This document shows, piece after piece, positions 1 to 5,632 of a DNA stretch of 6,292 bases. The DNA is from Brevundimonas sp. Its GTDB lineage: Bacteria > Pseudomonadota > Alphaproteobacteria > Caulobacterales > Caulobacteraceae. A program made the position numbers and the translations under genes. How positions within the stretch are numbered: the stretch's first letter is position 1; the number at the start of each line of letters is the position of its first letter. The stretch covers positions 1 to 6,292 of the forward strand of contig JAVHYH010000176.1 of NCBI GenBank assembly GCA_031119155.1, written 5' to 3'. The notes under the pieces are model-generated. The model made no database searches, was not told the DNA's origin, and saw nothing but the letters and a program-made list of their open reading frames with translations.

Positions 1-384
1 GACATCATGTTCGTGATCGACACCAACAAGGAAGCGATCGCGATCCAGGAAGCCCGCAAGCTGAACATCCCGATCATCGCGATCCTGGACACCAACTCGG
101 ATCCGGACGGCATCACCTATCCGGTCCCGGGCAACGACGACGCCGCCCGCGCCATCCAGACCTACTGCGACCTGATCGCTGACGCCGTCCTGGACGGCCT
201 GGCCGCCGGCGCCGGCGCTGCTGGTGTCGACCTCGGCGCCGCCGTGAACCCGGAAGAGCCCATGCTGCGCGAGGCTTCGGCCCCGGTCGCCGCTGAGGCC
301 GCCCCGGCCGGCACGGAAGCTGTCGCCGCCGAGCTGGAAGCCGCCGCTGAACCGGCTGCCGACGAAGACAAGGCCGCGGTCTGA
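1..384 (+). CDS. rpsB: 30S ribosomal protein S2, 3' part (5' end outside window)
   Basis: Small-subunit ribosomal protein S2, which binds the back of the 30S head-body junction late in assembly. The reading frame is open from base 1 (Asp-Ile-Met-Phe), so the gene begins upstream and the ATG at 7 is internal. The visible 127 residues hold the conserved end of the S2 fold: the stretch reading VIDTNKEAIAIQEA, then LNIPIIAILDTNSDPD, then YPVPGNDDA, ending in an LIADAVLDG helix. After this core comes a low-complexity tail of about 60 residues rich in Ala, Glu and Pro, a C-terminal extension of a kind seen in many alphaproteobacterial S2 proteins. It ends at a TGA at 382-384, which lies inside an inverted repeat. 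tsf follows after 102 bases in the usual rpsB-tsf order. Identity is very secure; only the 5' end is missing. Confidence 0.97.
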   Translation, partial: DIMFVIDTNKEAIAIQEARKLNIPIIAILDTNSDPDGITYPVPGNDDAARAIQTYCDLIADAVLDGLAAGAGAAGVDLGAAVNPEEPMLREASAPVAAEAAPAGTEAVAAELEAAAEPAADEDKAAV

Positions 385-415
385 GACCGTTCCGCGGCCT
401 TCCGATGAAGGCCGC
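371..415 (+). promoter_or_regulatory. two mutually exclusive hairpins after the rpsB stop (attenuator-like)
   Basis: Two perfect 9-bp inverted repeats share bases. AGGCCGCGG (371-379) pairs with CCGCGGCCT (392-400), enclosing the rpsB stop codon. GCGGCCTTC (394-402) pairs with GAAGGCCGC (407-415) around a CGAT tetraloop. They overlap at 394-400, so only one can form at a time. The second is followed by TTGTC, not a real U-run, so it would be at best a weak terminator. A ribosome finishing rpsB would cover 371-379 and favour the second hairpin. The pairing is read directly; a regulatory role in the rpsB/tsf ratio is inference. Confidence 0.5.
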
Positions 416-431
416 TTGTCGAACTGACACA

Positions 432-454
432 CGGCCGGGGTAATCCCCCGGCCG
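432..454 (+). terminator. GC-rich hairpin before tsf, without a T-run
   Basis: CGGCCGGGG (432-440) pairs perfectly with CCCCGGCCG (446-454) around a five-base loop. It ends 19 bases before the tsf Shine-Dalgarno. The 3' flank is TTACCG, so it lacks the T-run of an intrinsic terminator. It may instead be a partial terminator, a processing site or an RNA-stability element between rpsB and tsf. The structure is certain as a repeat; its function is not. Confidence 0.4.
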
Positions 455-486
455 TTACCGCATACAAAGACCCAAGGAGAATTCTC

Positions 487-1428
487 ATGGCCGAGATCAC
501 TGCCGCCCTCGTCAAGGAACTGCGCGAGCGTTCGGGCGTCGGCATGATGGACTGCAAGAAGGCCCTGCAAGAGAACGACGGCAACATCGAAGCCGCGATC
601 GACTGGCTGCGCGCCAAGGGCCTGTCCAAGGCCGCCAAGAAGGCCGACCGCGTCGCCGCTGAAGGCCTGGTCGCCGTCGCCGCCCGTCCGGAAGGCAAGG
701 GCGAGGTCGCCTCGGCCATCGAGTTCAACGCGGAAACCGACTTCGTCGCCCGCAACGAGCTGTTCCAGAACGCCGCCAAGTCGTTCGCCCAGCTGGGCCT
801 GGAGCACCACACGGTCGAAGCCCTGCACGGCGCTGAACTGGAGTCGGGCAAGACCGTCCAGGACGAAGTGACCAACATGATCGCCACCATCGGCGAGAAC
901 ATGCAGCTGCGTCGCGCCGCCCGCCTGTCGGTCGAAGAGGGCGTGGTTTCGACCTACGTCCACAACGCCGTCTCGCCGGGCGTCGGCCGCATCGGCGTGC
1001 TGGTCGCCCTGAGCGGCGAAGGCGACAAGGCGACCCTGCGCGAGCTGGGCCGCAAGATCGCCATGCACGTCGCCGCCACGGCGCCGCTGTCGCTGAACAC
1101 CGACGACCTGGACCCGGCCGCCATCGAGAAGGAACGCGCCGTTCTGATCGAAAAGGCCAAGGAAGAAGGCCGCCCGGAAAACATGATCGAGAAGATCGTG
1201 GAAGGTCAGATCAACAAGTTCCAGAAGGACGTTGTGCTGTCGAAGCAGCCGTTCGTCATGGACCCGGACGTGACCATCGAGCAGCTGGTCGCCAACTCGG
1301 CCAAGGAACTGGGCTCCTCCAACCTGCACCTGGCCGGCTTCGTCCGTCTGGCGCTGGGTGAAGGCGTCGAGAAGGTCGAAGGCCCGGACTTCGCTTCGGA
1401 AGTCGCCTCGATGATGGGCGGTCAGTAA
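487..1428 (+). CDS. tsf: translation elongation factor Ts
   Basis: EF-Ts, the cytoplasmic nucleotide-exchange factor that releases GDP from EF-Tu. It has 313 residues, normal for the long bacterial form. The N-terminal UBA-like domain (about 1-55) carries LVKELRERSGVGMMDCKKAL at 8-27. The family signature TDFVARN at 84-90 marks the start of the EF-Tu-binding core, and KIAMHVAA at 190-197 holds the conserved His of the second core subdomain. A conserved C-terminal module contains KQPFVMDPDVTIEQL and later LALGEGVEK. The ATG is preceded by AAGGAG at 474-479, seven bases upstream, which fixes the start. A strong terminator follows about 30 bases after the stop. pyrH, which commonly follows tsf in proteobacteria, is not here. 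Confidence 0.98.
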   Translation: MAEITAALVKELRERSGVGMMDCKKALQENDGNIEAAIDWLRAKGLSKAAKKADRVAAEGLVAVAARPEGKGEVASAIEFNAETDFVARNELFQNAAKSFAQLGLEHHTVEALHGAELESGKTVQDEVTNMIATIGENMQLRRAARLSVEEGVVSTYVHNAVSPGVGRIGVLVALSGEGDKATLRELGRKIAMHVAATAPLSLNTDDLDPAAIEKERAVLIEKAKEEGRPENMIEKIVEGQINKFQKDVVLSKQPFVMDPDVTIEQLVANSAKELGSSNLHLAGFVRLALGEGVEKVEGPDFASEVASMMGGQ

Positions 1429-1455
1429 GACCGACCGTCCCTCGGGACTGAAATG

Positions 1456-1487
1456 AAGGCCGGCGCTCGCAAGGGCGCCGGCCTTTT
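1456..1487 (+). terminator. intrinsic terminator of tsf
   Basis: A perfect 11-bp stem joins AAGGCCGGCGC (1456-1466) to GCGCCGGCCTT (1475-1485). It can be extended by a U-G and a C-G pair to a GCAA tetraloop at 1469-1472. TTTT at 1484-1487 follows. It begins 28 bases after the tsf stop, so the rpsB-tsf transcript probably ends here. Confidence 0.9.
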
Positions 1488-1512
1488 CGTTGGCGCCAAG
1501 CGCAATCACGCC

Positions 1513-1629
1513 AGAGGGTTCATCACAGCGGACACCAGAGGCCACAACGAACACAGCGGCGGCTGCGTCACGCTCGCTCCCGCCGTGCCCGTTGTGAATT
1601 CGTTGTGTCCGTTGTGATGAACCTCCTCT
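1513..1629. repeat. large interrupted palindrome built from CGTTGTG / CACARCG units
   Basis: Three copies of CGTTGTG lie at 1590-1596, 1601-1607 and 1610-1616. Three inverted copies (CACAGCG or CACAACG) lie at 1524-1530, 1543-1549 and 1552-1558. The outer arm 1517-1535 pairs with 1605-1623 over 19 bp with a single G-T wobble, and AGAG/CTCT (1513-1516 with 1626-1629) extends it across a two-base bulge. A middle arm pairs 1543-1551 with 1599-1607, and an inner arm pairs 1552-1559 with 1589-1596. Together they can fold into one long hairpin of about 117 nt, with small bulges and a three-base choice at 1605-1607. It contains no convincing ORF. I recall the TTCAYCACARMGGACAC style of ends from intergenic palindromic repeats in other bacteria, but that link is unchecked. 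It could be a REP/MITE-like repeat or encode a structured RNA. Confidence 0.75.
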
Positions 1630-1664
1630 CATACGGAAGATGATTCCCGCTTCGCGGGGAGGAG
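1623..1664 (+). promoter_or_regulatory. leader that can mask the ribosome binding site of the gene at 1670
   Basis: The Shine-Dalgarno region GGGAGGAG (1657-1664) sits five bases before the ATG at 1670. CTCCTCTC at 1623-1630 can pair with all eight of its bases (one U-G). A local hairpin CCCGC/GCGGG (1646-1650 with 1654-1658) covers its 5' edge. The pyrimidine stretch is also used by the outer arm of the upstream palindrome, so folding of the palindrome would free the site. A GATTC (GANTC-type) site lies at 1642-1646. No good promoter was seen between the tsf terminator and this gene. The pairing is visible; regulation is inferred. Confidence 0.4.
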
Positions 1665-1669
1665 CCCCA

Positions 1670-2080
1670 ATGACCGAACGCGACGACACTCCGGACTTCG
1701 GCGAGGACGGCGGCGGCTATGACGCCGATGACTGGTCGCGCCTGACGCCCTTCAAGGACCGCATCGCCACGCTCGACGACGTGCAGGCCAGGGTCGCCGT
1801 CTTCGCCCTGGACGACACCGCCGATCCGCGCCTGATCGACATGGATCTGCCCCAGCCGGTGATCTGGTGGGAGGAGGGTGGCGAACAGGCCGCTGTCGCC
1901 GTGCAGGCCGAAAGCCACATCGGCCCCGAGGGCGACGAGATGGACGTGCTGGGCCTGATCCTGCCGGACGGCGGCGCGGCGGTGGCCCTGATGGAGGACT
2001 GCGACCTCGTCGATGACACCGACCCGGTCTGGCGCAAGCTGGTCGAGGACGCGATCGACCCGGACGCCGCCGCCGACTGA
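1670..2080 (+). CDS. highly acidic hypothetical protein, 136 aa
   Basis: I cannot assign this protein to a named family. It is probably cytoplasmic: there is no signal peptide and no membrane segment. It is strikingly acidic, with about 37 Asp/Glu against 8 Arg/Lys. Visible landmarks are an acidic Gly-rich N-terminus, WSRLTPFKDRIATLDDVQAR at about 22-41, a Pro- and Trp-containing strand with LPQPVIWW, and DPVWRKLVEDAI near the C-terminus. The alternation of hydrophobic strands (ARVAVFAL, AAVAVQAE, DVLGLILPDG) suggests a small alpha/beta fold. The in-frame ATG at 1640 would add ten residues, but 1670 is preferred because GGAGGAG at 1658-1664 is correctly spaced for it. Codon use matches its neighbours, supporting a real gene. 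It stands between two terminated units, so it may be transcribed alone. Confidence 0.8.
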   Translation: MTERDDTPDFGEDGGGYDADDWSRLTPFKDRIATLDDVQARVAVFALDDTADPRLIDMDLPQPVIWWEEGGEQAAVAVQAESHIGPEGDEMDVLGLILPDGGAAVALMEDCDLVDDTDPVWRKLVEDAIDPDAAAD

Positions 2081-2100
2081 CCGCTCCGGACGATCTTCCT

Positions 2101-2129
2101 TTGCAACGCGGCGAGGCTTGCAGTCTTAT
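2101..2129 (+). promoter_or_regulatory. weak candidate promoter for the M28 peptidase gene
   Basis: TTGCAA at 2101-2106 and TCTTAT at 2124-2129 are 17 bases apart, each matching about four of six sigma-70 consensus bases. They lie in the only gap (80 bases) upstream of the peptidase. A GATTC (GANTC-type) site follows at 2144-2148, next to the ribosome binding site AGGGG at 2149-2153. Low-confidence assignment by eye. Confidence 0.25.
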
Positions 2130-2160
2130 CGCCGCCGTTCAGTGATTCAGGGGATCCGCC

Positions 2161-3774
2161 ATGCGTCTTGCCGCCTTGTTGTCCGCCACCGCCATTGCGC
2201 TGACGGCCGTTCCGTTCGCCACCTCGGCGGCTGCCCAGTCGCCGGATCTTGTCGCCGTCAACGGCATCATCGATCAGGGCCTGAACCACAGCGAGGTGAT
2301 GCAGACGGCGGCCTATCTGACCGACCGCATCGGCGGCCGCATGACCAACTCGCCCCAGATGCGACAGGCAGAGGCCTGGACCGCCCAGCAGTTCCGCGAC
2401 ATGGGCCTCAGCAACGTCCGCGCCGATCCGTTCGACTTCGGTCGCGGATGGTCGGTCGTTCGCTCCAGCGCCCGCATGACCGCGCCGCGTCCGCTGGACC
2501 TGCGCGCCATCCCCATCGCCTGGACTCCATCCACCAACGGCGTGATCTCGGGCGAGGTCATCGTCGCCCCGATGAGCACCCCCGGCGACTTCGCCCGCTG
2601 GCGTGGCAAGCTGTCCGGCAAGATCGTGCTGGTTTCGCGCCCCAACGCCGGGTCGGAGCAGACCGAGGCGCCGTTCCGCCGCTGGACCGCCGAGGAGCTG
2701 GCCGAGCGCGACATCTACAACATGCCGAACCACGCGGCGCCGTCGACCGACAGCCTGCGCGGCCCCGACTTCGCCCGCCAGCTCGACGCCTTCCTGCAGG
2801 AAGAGGGCGCCCTGGCCTGGGTCCGCATGTCCCAGCGTGACGGCGGCCTGCTGCACGGCAACGGCACCGGCTACCGCATGGACGACCAGCGCCGGACCCC
2901 TGGCATGGAACTGGCCGCCGAGGACTATCGGCGCCTGGCCCGTCTGGCCCTGACCGAGGACGCCAAGCCCTCGCTGGAGCTGATGAGCGAGGTCCAGTTC
3001 CATGAAGAGGACACCAACGCCTACAACATCCTGGCCGACATCCCGGGAACCAGCCGCTCGGGCGAATACGTCATGGCCGGCGCCCACCTGGACAGCTGGG
3101 CCGCCGCCGACGGCGCGGTCGACAACGCCGCCGGCAGCGCCGTGGTCATGGAGGCCGCCCGCATCCTGCGCGCCCTGAACGTCCGGCCCAAGCGCACCAT
3201 CCGCTTCGCCCTGTGGAACGGGGAAGAGCAGGGGCTGTGGGGCTCGCTGGCCTATGTCGACAAATATCTGGCCACCCGCGCCCCGCTCGGCGACGCGACG
3301 CTGGACGCCCTGCCGAACAACCGCACCTGGCGTCAGCGCTGGCCGATCCAGCCCCGCGCAGGCCACGGCGATCTGGTCGCCTACTTCAACCTGGACAACG
3401 GCTCGGGCAAGATCCGCGGCATCAACGCCGAGGGCAATGTCGCCGCCGCCCCGATCTTCCAGCAGTGGCTGGAGCCGTTCCACGCCATGGGCGCCGAGAC
3501 GGTGTCGATGCGCACCTCGGGCGCGACCGACCACGTCTATATGCAGACCGTCGGCGTGCCGGGCTTCCAGTTCATCCAGGATCCGCTCGACTACGGCGCC
3601 CGCCTGCACCACACCTCGATCGACACCTACGATCACATGCGCGCCGAGGATCTGCGTCAGGCCGCCATCATCATGGCGACCTTCCTGCTGAACGCCGCCA
3701 ATAGCGACGAGCCGCTGCCGCGCATGCCCGTTCCGACGCAGCCGACCCCGACGGATCCCTTCCCGTTCCAGTAA
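2161..3774 (+). CDS. exported M28-family zinc peptidase with inserted PA-like domain
   Basis: A secreted metallopeptidase of 537 residues, likely an aminopeptidase or carboxypeptidase-Q-type exopeptidase in the periplasm or outside the cell. Residues 1-25 form a signal peptide (MRLAALL, hydrophobic core, AAA then Gln26). A PA-like insert spans about 118-265, with SGEVIVAP near 130 and SGKIVLVSRP at 152-161. The di-zinc catalytic domain follows: GAHLDSW with His309, GAVDNAAGSA with bridging Asp321, WNGEEQG with general base Glu355 and ligand Glu356, FNLDNG with Asp412, and LHHTSIDTYD with His483/484. All expected metal and catalytic residues are present, so it should be active. The tail from about 518 is Pro-rich. 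AGGGG at 2149-2153 supports the start. Substrate is unknown. It appears monocistronic, with a terminator just after the stop. Confidence 0.92.
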   Translation: MRLAALLSATAIALTAVPFATSAAAQSPDLVAVNGIIDQGLNHSEVMQTAAYLTDRIGGRMTNSPQMRQAEAWTAQQFRDMGLSNVRADPFDFGRGWSVVRSSARMTAPRPLDLRAIPIAWTPSTNGVISGEVIVAPMSTPGDFARWRGKLSGKIVLVSRPNAGSEQTEAPFRRWTAEELAERDIYNMPNHAAPSTDSLRGPDFARQLDAFLQEEGALAWVRMSQRDGGLLHGNGTGYRMDDQRRTPGMELAAEDYRRLARLALTEDAKPSLELMSEVQFHEEDTNAYNILADIPGTSRSGEYVMAGAHLDSWAAADGAVDNAAGSAVVMEAARILRALNVRPKRTIRFALWNGEEQGLWGSLAYVDKYLATRAPLGDATLDALPNNRTWRQRWPIQPRAGHGDLVAYFNLDNGSGKIRGINAEGNVAAAPIFQQWLEPFHAMGAETVSMRTSGATDHVYMQTVGVPGFQFIQDPLDYGARLHHTSIDTYDHMRAEDLRQAAIIMATFLLNAANSDEPLPRMPVPTQPTPTDPFPFQ

Positions 3775-3800
3775 GGCCGGTCCGACAGACGAAAGAGGCA

Positions 3801-3832
3801 GGGCGTCGCGGCTTCGGCAGCGACGCCCTTTT
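3801..3832. terminator. intrinsic terminator between convergent genes
   Basis: GGGCGTCGC (3801-3809) pairs perfectly with GCGACGCCC (3820-3828). The loop can close further as GC(TTCG)GC, giving a UUCG tetraloop. TTTT at 3829-3832 makes it a good terminator for the peptidase on the plus strand. The minus-strand gene ends at 3838, six bases away. Read on the minus strand the hairpin is followed by the pyrimidine-rich TGCCTCTTTC, so it may stop both transcripts, less efficiently on that side. Confidence 0.88.
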
Positions 3833-3837
3833 CGTAT

Positions 3838-4458
3838 TCAGGGCAGGCGCAGCAGCGGCGCCAGTCCGCTGTCCTGCCAGTGGGCGACCAGTTCGAACAA
3901 CGGCCAGGCCAGCAGGAAGGGCAGACCGTCGGCCAGGGTCCGCAGGAAGAAGGCGGGATGCACTACCAGCGCCTCGCTGGGCCGCCACAGGCGGAAGTCG
4001 GGCATCAGCCTGGGCGTGCGCTGGACATAGGCTGGGAAACTGTCCGGAAAGGCGGATGCGAGAAACGCCTCCTCGCGGCGGATCACCGGCAGGAAGACCG
4101 CAATGGCCGCAACGGTGAACACGACCGCCAGCGTCAGGCTCCCGGTCTGCGCCCCGACGCCGAAGGCGCCGACGAAACTGAACACATACAGCGGGTTTCG
4201 CGTCAGGGCGTAGGGGCCGTCCTGCACCAGTTCGTGGGTCTTGCGGCCGCCGATATAGAGCGAGCACCAGGCCCGCCCGACGATGGCCACGCCGATCATC
4301 AGCAGGCCGACACCCTCGATGATCTCGCGAACCGTGGCCTCCGCGGCCCATGATGAGCCGGTGGCCCCGACCAGCCCCAGCAGCGGGATCAGACAGGCGG
4401 CGACGACATACTTTCGGCGGCGCTGGACGGCGCGCAGGTCGGGCAGGTGGGCGTACAT
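3838..4458 (-). CDS. isoprenylcysteine carboxyl methyltransferase-like membrane protein
   Basis: An integral membrane protein of 206 residues in the ICMT/phospholipid methyltransferase-like superfamily. The signature is GPYALTRNPLY at 81-91, with an Asn in place of the His of the common RHP motif. It is followed by REEAFLASAFPDSFPAYVQR at 128-147, then Arg150 and Pro153. These match the S-adenosylmethionine-binding C-terminal half of the family. Hydrophobic segments lie at about 17-38, 46-69, 89-126 (probably two helices) and 175-194. The last helix belongs to a C-terminal extension of about 50 residues beyond the usual core. Bacterial members methylate various lipids or small molecules, and the substrate here cannot be read. 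The ATG has AAGGA seven bases upstream (4466-4470). It lies 119 bases downstream of the LytTR gene on the same strand, probably in one unit. Confidence 0.82.
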   Translation of the reverse strand: MYAHLPDLRAVQRRRKYVVAACLIPLLGLVGATGSSWAAEATVREIIEGVGLLMIGVAIVGRAWCSLYIGGRKTHELVQDGPYALTRNPLYVFSFVGAFGVGAQTGSLTLAVVFTVAAIAVFLPVIRREEAFLASAFPDSFPAYVQRTPRLMPDFRLWRPSEALVVHPAFFLRTLADGLPFLLAWPLFELVAHWQDSGLAPLLRLP

Positions 4459-4514
4459 CGGGATGTCCTTGGAACAGGCGCGCAGGCGCGCGCGATCGGG
4501 CGCTCGGCCCGGCC

Positions 4515-4541
4515 GGGAAGGGGAGGAGGGAGAAGGAGAAG
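4515..4541 (-). other. 27-base pure pyrimidine tract between the LytTR and methyltransferase-like genes
   Basis: The plus strand is purine-only from 4515 to 4541, so the minus-strand transcript carries 27 unbroken C/U bases just after the LytTR stop codon. A GC palindrome CCCGGCCGGG (4508-4517) and a CG-repeat stretch with a CAGGCGCG duplication (about 4475-4494) follow towards the next gene. No intrinsic terminator with a T-run is visible in the 119-base gap. A C-rich, G-free RNA stretch is the kind of sequence Rho prefers, so partial termination here is possible but unproven. Confidence 0.35.
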
Positions 4542-4577
4542 ACGGAGCGGCGTGGACCGCTCAGGGATCAGACGGGA

Positions 4578-5405
4578 TCAGCCGCCCGCGACGGCCAGCA
4601 GGGCCTGCACATAGGGCCGCGACACCGGCGCGATGACGCCGTTGCTCAGATGGACCCGCACCGCCCGCGCGGACCGGTCGACCCCGCGCACGGCGGCCTC
4701 GGCCACCCACCACGAGCGATGGACCTGCAAACCCGGCGTGCCCTGAAGCTCGCCGATGGCGTCCGACAGCCGCATCAGCACCAGCGCCGATCCGCGCGTC
4801 GTGTGGACCCGCACATAGTGGTCCTCCATCTGCAGGCAGACGACCGCCCCGCGCATCGCGAACGGCAGCTTCTGCACCAGCGGCGGCAGGCCGTCCTCGG
4901 TAATCTCGGGGCCTGCGGCGGGCGTCGGCCCGCGATCCTGCGCCCCCGGGGCGAACCACTGGGCGAAGATCAGCGCCGTCAGTCCCTCGAACGCGCCGGC
5001 GATCAGCAGGACCTGACCCAGCCCCTCCACGATCTCCAGCAGGTCCGTCAGGACGAAGCCCTCGTCGGTCGCCGACTGGCTGATCACCACCATCGGCCCC
5101 GCGGCCAGCGCCGAGACCAGCAGGAAGCGCCCGAGCGGATGCAGACGCTCCAGCGGCGTCATCTGCGCCGCCAGATCGATCGCGCTGAACAGGATGAACC
5201 AGACCGCCATCATCGCGGTCCAGAAGCCCAGCCGGAACAGCAGTTGATCCTCGCCCAGCCCAAAGGGCTCCAGCAGGGCCAGCGCCACCCCGAAGGCCAG
5301 GGCCAGCGCGCCCCGCACCGCCAGACGTCGCAGCGTCGCCTCTCCGATGCCGAACAGGGTCGCGGGCGACCCCGCCTGGGCGCGGACGGCGCTGTCTGTC
5401 GTCAT
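4578..5405 (-). CDS. membrane-anchored LytTR-family transcription regulator
   Basis: A 275-residue DNA-binding regulator tethered to the inner membrane. Four predicted membrane helices lie at about 28-48, 57-79, 91-110 and 125-150. A Pro/Gly-rich linker (about 152-176) leads to a LytTR domain at about 178-272. The LytTR landmarks are QMEDHYVRVHT at 192-202, VHRSWWV at 228-234 and the closing VHLSNG...APVSR at 251-263, the typical strand-helix pattern that binds direct-repeat DNA. There is no receiver domain, so the signal probably enters through the membrane part or a partner protein. The ATG at 5405 has GGGGAAGG at 5412-5419. The frame stays open far upstream, but that stretch crosses the intergenic region and lacks protein-like character. 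Its downstream neighbour is the ICMT-like gene. It may bind the repeats in the divergent region, which is inference. Confidence 0.9.
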   Translation of the reverse strand: MTTDSAVRAQAGSPATLFGIGEATLRRLAVRGALALAFGVALALLEPFGLGEDQLLFRLGFWTAMMAVWFILFSAIDLAAQMTPLERLHPLGRFLLVSALAAGPMVVISQSATDEGFVLTDLLEIVEGLGQVLLIAGAFEGLTALIFAQWFAPGAQDRGPTPAAGPEITEDGLPPLVQKLPFAMRGAVVCLQMEDHYVRVHTTRGSALVLMRLSDAIGELQGTPGLQVHRSWWVAEAAVRGVDRSARAVRVHLSNGVIAPVSRPYVQALLAVAGG

Positions 5406-5439
5406 GGGCGGCCTTCCCCGGTCGAACCTCGGCAGGCCC

Positions 5440-5445
5440 GTTATA
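5440..5445 (-). promoter_or_regulatory. candidate -10 element of the LytTR gene
   Basis: On the minus strand this reads TATAAC, within CGTATAAC. That fits most of the Caulobacter-type -10 GCTANAWC and five of six bases of TATAAT. It lies about 35 bases before the ATG, leaving a short leader. No clear -35 is seen at 17 bases (AGAAAA). A GAATC (GANTC) site at 5449-5453 sits directly upstream in the spacer, so DNA methylation could touch this promoter. Confidence 0.4.
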
Positions 5446-5479
5446 CGCGATTCCAATGTGTCTTTTCTGGGCGCCCGAC

Positions 5480-5504
5480 GGGGGCGGACGACAGGGGGAG
5501 GGGG
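5480..5504 (+). other. G-rich tract with three G5 runs
   Basis: The plus strand has five-G runs at 5480-5484, 5494-5498 and 5500-5504, plus GG at 5486-5487. Four G tracts within 25 bases allow a two-layer G-quadruplex; a three-layer one would need a fourth longer run. It lies about 35-60 bases upstream of the LytTR -10 candidate. Seen directly; any function is a guess. Confidence 0.4.
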
Positions 5505-5632
5505 AACCAAACATTCGGCGCTCGATCTTTGAACTGGCATCAGACGGTCCGTCGGTCGGGAAAAGACAGCGCCCGGCTCCGACGAACCGCACGCAGGATG
5601 GCTGGCCCGCAGGTCACACGCCGCGCCGCTGA

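Noticed and set aside
1513..1629. CRISPR array, because short units recur
   Set aside because: The units are seven bases, irregularly spaced and in opposite orientations, with no spacers and no cas genes; they form a palindrome instead.
1640..1669. Earlier ATG at 1640 for the acidic protein
   Set aside because: It has no suitable ribosome site, and the added residues would overlap the GGAGGAG that serves the ATG at 1670.
1717..3636. A 639-codon minus-strand open frame opposite the acidic protein and M28 genes
   Set aside because: Composition is typical of an antisense shadow in GC-rich DNA, while the plus strand encodes a clear M28 peptidase with signal peptide and all catalytic residues.
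5503..5530. GGAAC at 5503-5507 as the -35 of a general-stress sigma (EcfG) promoter
   Set aside because: No GTT-type -10 is found at the required 16-19 base distance.
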